From Myxococcus sp. RHSTA-1-4 (GTDB taxonomy: Bacteria > Myxococcota > Myxococcia > Myxococcales > Myxococcaceae): a stretch of DNA of 64,000 bases. The stretch spans positions 248,001 through 312,000 of the forward strand of contig NZ_JAIQDG010000005.1 of NCBI RefSeq assembly GCF_020037125.1, in the 5' to 3' direction. Shown in pieces: positions 8,901 through 14,404 of the stretch. Within the stretch, counting starts at the first letter, position 1; every line of letters starts with the position of its first letter. The position numbers were made by a program, and so were the translations under genes. Below the pieces are notes generated by a model, which saw only the letters and a list, made by a program, of their open reading frames with translations, did no database searches and was not told the DNA's origin.

Positions 8901-9597
8901 GCCATTCGAGGGACAGGCCTTCCTGGAGGAGGCGCTCGCGCTGGATGCGGCGGGGCGCTACTCGGAGGCCGCGAGGAACTATGAAATCGTCCTCGCCCGC
9001 TCCTGGAACCGGCACCGGGCCGAGCTGCGCACCGTGGCGGCGCACCACTACGCGAGGATGCTGTGGGCGCTGGCGCGTCACCCCCGCTCGGAGCCCGTGG
9101 CACCGGTGCTCCGGGCCCGGCTGGCGGAGCTGGAGACGAAGGACATGGAGGACGGGGTGGAGCCTGGACGGGTGAGGCTGTCGTCCATCGACTACCAGCT
9201 CACCACGCACTGGAACTCGGACAGCACGGACATCGACCTGTGGGTCATCGAGCCGAACGGCGAGCGCTGCTTCTACCAGCACAAGCAGACGCGGCTGGGT
9301 GGGCGACTCTTCTGGGACATCACCGATGGCCTGGGGCCGGAGCTGTACCACGCCCGCAAGGCGGCTCCGGGGCCGTACCACGTGGTGGTGCACTACTACG
9401 GCAACCGCTCCGCGCGGTACGTGGTGCCCACCGCGCTGCTGCTCGTCAGCGACCGGGGCGTGTTTGGCGAGGAGGCTCCCCACCGGCGCCGCTTCCAGCT
9501 CCGCATCCTCCCCAAGGACAACGCCCGGCTGCTGCTGCGGCGGGAGGAGCTCGTTCCGGCGGAGAAGGCACAGGTGAGCACGCAGTCGGCTCCGTGA
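5911..9597 (+). CDS. Giant lipoprotein with VIT, vWA, TPR-like and DUF2135 domains
   Basis: 1228 residues. Lipoprotein signal with lipobox VAGC (Cys20), then about 200 residues rich in proline, glycine and acidic residues. A VIT domain spans about 246-435 (the ITIH/LPS-type domain: [20 protein letters not shown]), and a von Willebrand A domain starts near 538 with VLVVDTSLS, which keeps the DxSxS half of the MIDAS metal site. Residues about 910-1060 are helical and repeat-like (TPR-type). A C-terminal DUF2135 (YfaP-like) domain at about 1090-1190 contains [12 protein letters not shown] and [15 protein letters not shown]-vWA proteins mediate adhesion or assembly outside the cell. No strong ribosome-binding site is visible before ATG 5911. 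Confidence 0.85.
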   Translation: MHLPRLSTALLLTCLAVAGCNRDSGSKSTPPTTPETPARASLSPEFEKAGLVAPKTAPGQPDPGEVDLAELRDSVADPVVLSEAQIAELSRTRLAQRPPGDGDRDEGAVQEEVEYDDGHRPRPAMAPMPTGTPPPPPPSPAEDGIESGVQGGVVGGVVGGVLGERIGGEMAQRPGSGGARAEAEAMRERAVAMERRDSPRTLEQKRMNVIQIIKGGGGAAEPASGKPEPAEDLPTPVLPKVEAAPRAAKVLVMGEDGRYTPLKTRAVRVVTYIQGSRARTVVDHLFENDTNRNLEGTFYYPLPGGAAVAGFALYSGSVAVNAPSLFQSTELLPPLGNESARAEELGASAPPSPKGARYAWGERQEARVVEQKRAREVYEEIVRNNVDPALLEWAGASTFSARVFPLPPRSLKRVVIAYEQTLLFDGERLRYTWPLPAGAGKDLQVSARLHVDPRHAGEVKVQPEPAAAPRTLGPWRAYDFPKLQGDGALAAALTPKHAEADVLVGRDAAGLQGQAFHARVRLPARLTSEAEGPATGRAVLVVDTSLSIEDGNAWALQAATLRALLEKDSTLKEYAVLLFDVRPRWLHGTGWRPNDAGHRKETFAELERVFLEGASHVDGMLAELDRAGGEWLQPAKPGERVTAFLLSDGNATWGQSTVESLVSRHPSAEALRWVTYRFGEAAVNTDLFDALARASRGRVVSVLSGSEVDAAARAHRAAPVVLERVEVKGAAVKDLVVAGRPHLVFPGQELQVAGRLPEDGAAELEVVTRANGEERLLRVPLPRDEDSPFAPRAWAELFVARLVALDDERLDRMVVALSQHYRLANARASMLVLESEADYQRYSINDERVELTDLEALRRREEDQRRDRLQGIALDEVPASGQAVVKGLGAHRAALSALLERQPLRDDPYAGGDARLQAEQTYRQARRANKDDVMVYEAVARRRAFAGDTWGALRALSSPVELRPKDAEALRLVGYGLLAMGQYPAAAELFEHVRLNRPFEGQAFLEEALALDAAGRYSEAARNYEIVLARSWNRHRAELRTVAAHHYARMLWALARHPRSEPVAPVLRARLAELETKDMEDGVEPGRVRLSSIDYQLTTHWNSDSTDIDLWVIEPNGERCFYQHKQTRLGGRLFWDITDGLGPELYHARKAAPGPYHVVVHYYGNRSARYVVPTALLLVSDRGVFGEEAPHRRRFQLRILPKDNARLLLRREELVPAEKAQVSTQSAP

Positions 9598-9603
9598 GGA
9601 GGA

Positions 9604-10173
9604 CTACACCTCCGTGAACTTCATGCCGGTGGCGCCGGTGCGCTCCAGCGCGTCCTTGATGTCCTCCGAGACGACGAGGACGACCGGCCAACCCCATGGG
9701 CGGAAGATCTTCGCGTCGCCCACCCGGGACTTGTCGATGCGCATGCCGACGACGTTCCGGTACTCACCGGCTCGCTCGGGCTGATCGTTCTCGTCCTCGG
9801 GTATCCAGCGCTGGACATGCTCCGAGGCCTGGTCGTCAATGCAGTCCACCAAGCGGGCGACATTGACGAGGACGTAGGGCTCGGGTTGCCCCTCGACCTG
9901 GATGGGAAACGTCTGGATGTCCCCGGGGGCGAGGGCGGTGAGCACGGAGGCCACTCGCGGGTGGACGACCGGGACGGCTCCCGCGTCCGCACATGAATAA
10001 TCAAGCGCTTTGCCTGGACGGAAGAGCCCAACCCGCAGCGGCTCTTCCACGGACGCGGGTTTCCCCTCCATGAAGAGCCAGCTCCCTGAATCCACCCCCT
10101 TGCCATCAACAGGGGTGTCAAGGTACCAGCGCCCAGGGATGTAGAGATTTTCCATCAAGTCAAAATAGCGCAT
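9604..10173 (-). CDS. Imm11-type immunity protein (DUF1629 family)
   Basis: 189 residues. I prefer ATG 10173 (MRYFDLMENLYIPGRWYL) over the in-frame GTG at 10185, because the GGGAGG site sits 12 bases before the ATG but touches the GTG. The sequence has the Imm11/DUF1629 hallmarks: the N-terminal RYFDLMENLYIPGRW motif, VARLVDCIDDQASE, and a C-terminal VSEDIKDALERTGATGMKF. Proteins of this family neutralise polymorphic toxins and in myxobacteria lie directly downstream of toxin genes. Here it starts 18 bases after the AHH nuclease remnant on the same strand, which supports an immunity role. Confidence 0.85.
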   Translation of the reverse strand: MRYFDLMENLYIPGRWYLDTPVDGKGVDSGSWLFMEGKPASVEEPLRVGLFRPGKALDYSCADAGAVPVVHPRVASVLTALAPGDIQTFPIQVEGQPEPYVLVNVARLVDCIDDQASEHVQRWIPEDENDQPERAGEYRNVVGMRIDKSRVGDAKIFRPWGWPVVLVVSEDIKDALERTGATGMKFTEV

Positions 10174-10191
10174 TGGCGTTGCCACCCTCCC

Positions 10192-10845
10192 TTAGTCCTC
10201 CGTGATGAGCCGCCGCAACCTGCTGCCGCGTGTCATGAGTTCACGCGCAATCTTCTGGAGCTCACCCGTCAAGATCTCCCGACAGCTTGCTTCTGTGCGA
10301 CACCTACTCGTTGCTCGCTCGACTCGTCGGTAGACCTCCTGATGATACGCAGCAGGGTGAGGGCCCTCATGGCCCCGGATTCGAATGCGATTCGCGGGGT
10401 CGCTCCTCAGCGACATCCCTGCTTTTCGAAAGATCTTCTCGAACAGGGGCGTCCACGGCCCGCCTTCTGCCTCGGAGACGGAGTTCTTGTCCGTGCAGAT
10501 GTGATGCACGGTCCCATCCGGGTCCCCCTGAATGCCGCCCGAGCCCAGCGCCACCATGGCCACCGCGTTGGGCGCGAGGCTGATGACGATACCCTCCCCC
10601 ACCACCGCCACCGCGCTCACCTGCGCGATAGCCGCCAGCCTCACGCCGACCTGCGATGCACTCAGCGCCGACGCTTCCGTGAAGCTCGGCAGCAGGGGCA
10701 ACCGCGAGGAGAGCCATGAAACGCCTCCCGCCGTGCCCTTCCCCACCACCAGCGCCACCGCGAGCACGAAGACACGTGCGCCCTCGGTGCCCCCCCCGTC
10801 CGAAGCGCGCCCCAATGCACAGTGTAACGCGGAGAACAGCTCCAT
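10192..10845 (-). CDS. N-terminally truncated SitA-like toxin with AHH nuclease domain
   Basis: The C-terminal 100 residues match the AHH/HNH nuclease pattern: HHICTDKNSV, then WTPLFEKIFRKAGMSLRSDP and GHEGPHPAAYHQEVYRRV. Before it comes RVFVLAVALVV, SRLPLLPSF, SQVGVRLAAIAQVSAVAVV and ISLAPNAVAMVAL, which I remember as the middle of SitA5-family lipoprotein toxins of myxobacteria. Those proteins are about 450-500 residues with a lipoprotein signal; here only about 217 residues remain and there is no signal peptide. ATG 10845 is a provisional start without a good ribosome-binding site; the frame continues upstream to 11010 but looks non-coding. SitA toxins pass between kin by TraA-mediated outer-membrane exchange, so loss of the N-terminus would stop delivery. 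The immunity partner is retained downstream. Confidence 0.65.
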   Translation of the reverse strand: MELFSALHCALGRASDGGGTEGARVFVLAVALVVGKGTAGGVSWLSSRLPLLPSFTEASALSASQVGVRLAAIAQVSAVAVVGEGIVISLAPNAVAMVALGSGGIQGDPDGTVHHICTDKNSVSEAEGGPWTPLFEKIFRKAGMSLRSDPANRIRIRGHEGPHPAAYHQEVYRRVERATSRCRTEASCREILTGELQKIARELMTRGSRLRRLITED

Positions 10846-11029
10846 CCGCGCCAACGGACGCGCCTCCGTTCGAGGCGGCGGAGCCTCCGCCGCGGCACAC
10901 CGGTCCTCCGCTGGCCCGGAGGAAAACACCGGCCCGGCCCCGCGGGCACATCCCGCTCCGGGTGACGCGTCTCTATTCAGGTGCGCTGCCGCACGCACCT
11001 GCCCCGCCACCCCGAATCAAGGAGCTTTC

Positions 11030-11464
11030 ATGATGGCCGCCCCCACCCCCATGCCGACCAACTCCCCCTCTTCCATGCCCATGATGGGGATGAGCCCCAT
11101 GCCCATGATGATGCCCATGGGCATGAACCCCATGATGGGCATGCCTCCCATGATGCCCATGGGCATGAACCCCATGATGGGCACGCCTCCCATGATGCCC
11201 ATGGGCATGAACCCGATGATGCCCATGGGCATGGGCATGCCGATGATGATGCCCATGATGATGCGTCAGATGGCGCCGATGATGGTCCGGATGACGTGCG
11301 AGATGGGTAGGGACGGCATGGTGTGCAAGATGATGCCGATGGAAGGTCAGGACATGGCGATGGTGAAGGAGTGCTGTGACGCCATGAACGCCATGATGAC
11401 CATGGGCGCGCCGGTGATGATGATGGTCAACGGCATGCCGATGATGGTGGGCACGTCCCGCTAG
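11030..11464 (+). CDS. Methionine-rich low-complexity protein
   Basis: 144 residues from ATG 11030, with AAGGAG six bases upstream. 58 residues (40%) are methionine, arranged as PMGMNPMMG and PPMMPMGMN repeats over residues about 15-80. The C-terminal third is less repetitive and has four cysteines (TCEMGRDGMVCKM, KECCDAMNAM). There is no signal peptide or homology that I recognise. Methionine-rich arrays bind Cu(I) in copper proteins or scavenge oxidants, so metal handling is possible but unproven. It is convergent with the XRE-cupin gene (10-base gap) and divergent from the truncated toxin gene. Confidence 0.7.
   Translation: MMAAPTPMPTNSPSSMPMMGMSPMPMMMPMGMNPMMGMPPMMPMGMNPMMGTPPMMPMGMNPMMPMGMGMPMMMPMMMRQMAPMMVRMTCEMGRDGMVCKMMPMEGQDMAMVKECCDAMNAMMTMGAPVMMMVNGMPMMVGTSR
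11114..11221 (+). repeat. 42-bp tandem repeat inside the Met-rich gene
   Basis: Units at 11114-11155 and 11156-11197 differ by one base (ATG/ACG), and a third, partial unit covers 11198-11221. Each encodes PMGMNPMMG(M/T)PPMM. The repeat keeps the reading frame, so array length can change without frameshift. Confidence 0.85.
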
Positions 11465-11474
11465 CGGGCCCGCC

Positions 11475-12221
11475 TCAGCCGACTTCCTCGGCGTACGTCA
11501 TCACCAGGTACATCTGCACCTCGTCCGCCCCCACGTTCCGGTAGACGTGGGGCCGGTCGGCCTCGAAGAGGATGGCGTCACCGGCCGCCAGCAGGTGGCG
11601 CTCCGTCCCGACCTCCAGCTCCAGCGTGCCGCGAGTGACGATGAGGTTCTCCACCGTCCCCGGAGGATGCGGCTCGGCCCGCTCCTCGCCGTTGCCCTTC
11701 AGCAGCAGCTCGTAGAACTCCACCCGCCGAGGCTCGTCGAACGGAAAGAGTGCCCGGGACACGAAGCGCCCGTCATGCGACGTGAGCCGCTTGGCCTCCC
11801 GCGCCCGCATCAGCCGCGTCCCCGCGCCACCCGTCATGCTGATGAGCGCGGAGAACGGCACGTCCAGCGCCCGGGCAATCTTCCACAGCACGTTGATGGT
11901 GGGAGCGCTCTGGCCCAGCTCAATCTGTCCCAGCATCGCCCGGCTGACGCCGGAGGCCTTCGCCAGCCGCTCCAGCGACAGCCCGCGCTGGCTGCGCAGC
12001 CGGCGCAGGTTCTTCCCCACCACGGGCGCCAGGTCCTGGTCCGACTCCGGGGGCGCTGACTCGTAGGTCCACGCCTGCTCCCCATCCGGGGGAGCCGCCT
12101 GGGAAGGGGGTGACTGCTCGGTGGCCGAAGGGGAACCCGCGGGGGCTTCTCTCGCTTCACGGCGGCCGCGCTCGGACGCGCCCGCTGCCCGCCGCCGCGT
12201 GTTCTCCCGAACCGACTTCAT
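11475..12221 (-). CDS. XRE-family regulator with C-terminal cupin domain
   Basis: 248 residues. ATG 12221 overlaps the TGA of the small upstream gene (ATGA), which decides the start. An N-terminal 70-residue low-complexity tail rich in Ala, Ser and Pro precedes a helix-turn-helix (GKNLRRLRSQRGLSLERLAK then SGVSRAMLGQIE) at about residues 70-130. A cupin follows at about 165-245 (EPHPPGTVENLIVTRGTLEL then AGDAILFEADRPHVYRN). XRE-cupin proteins are usually local repressors that sense a small molecule in the cupin. The palindromes at 12377-12415 are plausible operators for autoregulation. Confidence 0.88.
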   Translation of the reverse strand: MKSVRENTRRRAAGASERGRREAREAPAGSPSATEQSPPSQAAPPDGEQAWTYESAPPESDQDLAPVVGKNLRRLRSQRGLSLERLAKASGVSRAMLGQIELGQSAPTINVLWKIARALDVPFSALISMTGGAGTRLMRAREAKRLTSHDGRFVSRALFPFDEPRRVEFYELLLKGNGEERAEPHPPGTVENLIVTRGTLELEVGTERHLLAAGDAILFEADRPHVYRNVGADEVQMYLVMTYAEEVG

Positions 12222-12349
12222 ACCGGCCACACTACAACCCACACCCATACCGGCATCCAGGGCCGCACCGGCGCGGGGCGCATCATCTGACACTGCGCGG
12301 TCTCACGCTTCTTGCGGAAGTCCTGCAGGTCGATGACCGCTGCGCTCAT
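12218..12349 (-). CDS. 43-residue protein coupled to the XRE-cupin regulator
   Basis: ATG 12349 has GAAGAGG at good distance. The peptide starts MSAAVIDLQDFRKKRE and ends in a tryptophan- and valine-rich hydrophobic stretch (RPWMPVWVWVVVWPV). Its TGA overlaps the regulator ATG by the ATGA arrangement, so translation of the two is probably coupled. The hydrophobic tail may anchor it in the membrane or serve as a leader. Family unknown. Expression is likely governed by the palindromes 28-66 bases upstream. Confidence 0.65.
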   Translation of the reverse strand: MSAAVIDLQDFRKKRETAQCQMMRPAPVRPWMPVWVWVVVWPV

Positions 12350-12376
12350 GGTGGCCTCTTCGTTACCGGACGAATG

Positions 12377-12415
12377 TCCGTCAAAACGGATGAGAGGAAT
12401 ATCCGTTATGACGGA
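12377..12415. promoter_or_regulatory. Paired palindromic operators TCCGT-N4-ACGGA
   Basis: Two 14-bp palindromes, TCCGTcaaaACGGA (12377-12390) and TCCGTtatgACGGA (12402-12415), have centres 25 bases apart. They lie between the end of the downstream membrane-protein gene and the start of the 43-residue gene. Two identical half-site patterns at this spacing suggest binding of two repressor dimers, most likely the XRE-cupin protein. Confidence 0.65.
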
Positions 12416-12443
12416 CGAATCGTCAAGGCAACGGAAAGTGCCG

Positions 12444-13118
12444 TCACGCCGGGTGATGCTCGGTGGAGTAGGCCCAGAGCTCGATGGGCGTCGCGTAGTA
12501 GATCCACCCGAAGAAGCCGCTGACGGCCGAGCGGTCGGGCGGCCGGAAGTACGGCTTCTCGCGGGCACCGAGCAGCTTCAGCAGGCCGCCCACCGTCACC
12601 GTCCAGAGCACCTGCAGCGTGAAGGTGAGGACATAGGAGAGCGCCACGAACGGGAGGTAGAGGGGCCCGAGGATGCGCGCCTGCAGCACGTGGACCTTCT
12701 CGTGGTTGCCCGCGCCCCCCAGGTTCACCGTGCCCAGCGTCTGGAGCACGTCATGGCCGAAGCCCGTGCCGGTGCCCGAGGCCTTGTAGACGACCCAGCC
12801 CCCGCCCTCGGAGTCCTTCCGCGACAGGTCTCCGAACCACGGGTAGATGAGGTTGCCGAACACGAAGCCGAACAGGGTGTTGGGCAGGCTCCACGTCGCG
12901 TCCACCAGCAGCTCCAGCCACCCCTGGCGAGCGTCCAGGTCATAGCTGCCCAGCACGCCCGCCTGCAGGCCGTAGCCTCCGCCCAGGAGCAGGCCGATGA
13001 GCACCGCCACCCCGGCGGGCAGCGCGCCTCCCGTGAGCAGGCTGACGAGCAGCAACATCAGCACGGACACGACGGCGAACAGCACGAACGTCAGGAAGCC
13101 TCGCAGGACCTTCGACAT
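12444..13118 (-). CDS. Polytopic membrane protein with HEKVH motif
   Basis: 224 residues. Two hydrophobic segments at about 5-27 and 33-53, one near 75-95, and two around 150-185 (LYLPFVALSYVLTFTLQVLW). Residues 139-143 read HEKVH in the context GNHEKVHVLQARILGPLY, which fits a HExxH zinc-protease motif at a membrane interface, but the rest does not match a peptidase family that I recognise. It is in the same direction as the XRE operon, whose promoter lies just downstream of it. Function unknown. Confidence 0.7.
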   Translation of the reverse strand: MSKVLRGFLTFVLFAVVSVLMLLLVSLLTGGALPAGVAVLIGLLLGGGYGLQAGVLGSYDLDARQGWLELLVDATWSLPNTLFGFVFGNLIYPWFGDLSRKDSEGGGWVVYKASGTGTGFGHDVLQTLGTVNLGGAGNHEKVHVLQARILGPLYLPFVALSYVLTFTLQVLWTVTVGGLLKLLGAREKPYFRPPDRSAVSGFFGWIYYATPIELWAYSTEHHPA

Positions 13119-13199
13119 GAAGTGGGACTCCTCCAGTGAGGGCCCACCCGGCGGGCCCTGGGTTCACGGGGAGGAGGCGCGGTCCGCGCGATGTGACGT

Positions 13200-14114
13200 T
13201 CAGAAGGTGAAGCCCCCACCGGCATAGGGGCCGTGCAGGCGCTCCTGGTGCGAGATGCCATCCACCACGCCCATGTCGTCCAGGAAGAGGCCGCGCCAGC
13301 CCCCGCGCAGCACGAAGGCGCCCAGGTGCAGGGCCAGCCCGGCAGTGCCGTCGAGCTGCCGGTAGGGCAGCGGCGTGAGCTGCGCCCGCGCCTCCACGTC
13401 CAGCGGCCCCAGCACGCACGCCTCGATGGAGAGCGCCACGCTGGGACCAATGAGGGTGACGTCCGGCGCGCGCGCGGTGCTCACCCCGGCCTCCACCCGG
13501 AACCGCGCCTGCTCATGGACGTAGAGCGCGTGGCTCACGTGCGCCTCCACCAGCGTGAGCCGGTCCGTGCCGCTCGTCCCGTCGTCCGCGGGCAGCGCCA
13601 GCCGGAGCACGTGCGCGTCCACGCCGAAGCGCCGGCCCTCCATACCCAGGAACATGTCCGCCCCACCTGCCTCGCCCCTGAGCACCAGGCCCTGCGCGCC
13701 CATGCGCAGCGAAAGCGGCACCGCGTGCCGGCGCTCCCCGCGCTCGCCGCGCGCGAGCCCGGCCTCCGGCTCGCCCTCCTGGTGCGTGCCGCCGTGGGCG
13801 ATGGCGTGGGCCATCCCCTCCAGCATCGCCTGGAACAGGGCCCCCAGCAGCGCCTCGGCCAGCCCCCGTCCCGCCTCCGAGCAGCAGCCGTCACCGTCCG
13901 GCGACTCCGCGGCCTGGGAACGTCGCTCCTTCCGCGAGTCCTCGTCGTCGTCCTTGTCGTCCTCGTCGTCCTCCACGCCGATGGCGGTGGCCTCGTGGGC
14001 CCCCTCCTTCGACGTGTCCGAAGTGGAGCGCTTGCCGAAGCGCGCCTCCGCGCCGGGCGCGAAGACGAGGCTGACGGCGAGCACCGCACACAGCAGGGCC
14101 CTGGGTGACGGCAT
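13200..14114 (-). CDS. Secreted protein with acidic linker, probable outer-membrane protein
   Basis: 304 residues. ATG 14114 has GGAGG upstream and opens a clear signal peptide (PRALLCAVLAVSLVFAPGAE). Residues about 40-70 are a highly charged run of Asp, Glu, Lys and Arg (GVEDDEDDKDDDEDSRKE). The C-terminal 170 residues alternate hydrophobic and polar residues and end in an aromatic (GGGFTF), a pattern compatible with a small beta-barrel. No named family recognised. It lies 80 bases upstream of the HEKVH membrane protein on the same strand. Confidence 0.7.
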   Translation of the reverse strand: MPSPRALLCAVLAVSLVFAPGAEARFGKRSTSDTSKEGAHEATAIGVEDDEDDKDDDEDSRKERRSQAAESPDGDGCCSEAGRGLAEALLGALFQAMLEGMAHAIAHGGTHQEGEPEAGLARGERGERRHAVPLSLRMGAQGLVLRGEAGGADMFLGMEGRRFGVDAHVLRLALPADDGTSGTDRLTLVEAHVSHALYVHEQARFRVEAGVSTARAPDVTLIGPSVALSIEACVLGPLDVEARAQLTPLPYRQLDGTAGLALHLGAFVLRGGWRGLFLDDMGVVDGISHQERLHGPYAGGGFTF

Positions 14115-14219
14115 GTCCCCCTCCGATGGCGCGTCCCACCACCGGCCCGGCGGGAACCGGCTCCGCACGAGTGAGGGGCGGGGCCACCGGAGACACTAGC
14201 ACGGGCGGGCGGCTCCGCC

Positions 14220-14345
14220 TCAGCGCCCGCCGGACGCGCCCTCGCGGAAGGTGTCACACGCCTGGACGGTGCCCTGCGCCATGCCCCGGCGGAACCCGTA
14301 CACGCGCTGCTCGGAGGTGCCGCGGGTGAAGGACTCGGGCACGAC
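14220..14345 (-). pseudogene. C-terminal remnant of a YpfJ-type neutral zinc metallopeptidase
   Basis: The last 41 codons of a minus-strand frame read VVPESFTRGTSEQRVYGFRR then GMAQGTVQACDTF. This is the conserved C-terminus of the neutral zinc metallopeptidase family (YpfJ: PDSFTHGxSxQR...WF+xG...CDTF). No catalytic HExxH part lies upstream; instead the M16 gene ends 60 bases away. It is best read as the stump of a deleted gene. Confidence 0.5.
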
Positions 14346-14404
14346 GCGGCCCCGCCCCCCCCCTCGCCCGCGTGAGCGCACGGCAGGCGAGGAGGCACGG
14401 GCCG

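Noticed and set aside
6031-9483. A 1150-codon open frame antisense to the VIT-vWA gene
   Set aside because: GC-rich third positions remove stop codons from opposite frames; the translation is Arg/Ala/Gly-rich with no motif, while the plus strand has clear domains.
11114-11221. Repeats read as a CRISPR array
   Set aside because: The units are contiguous without spacers and keep a coding frame; they encode the Met-rich protein.
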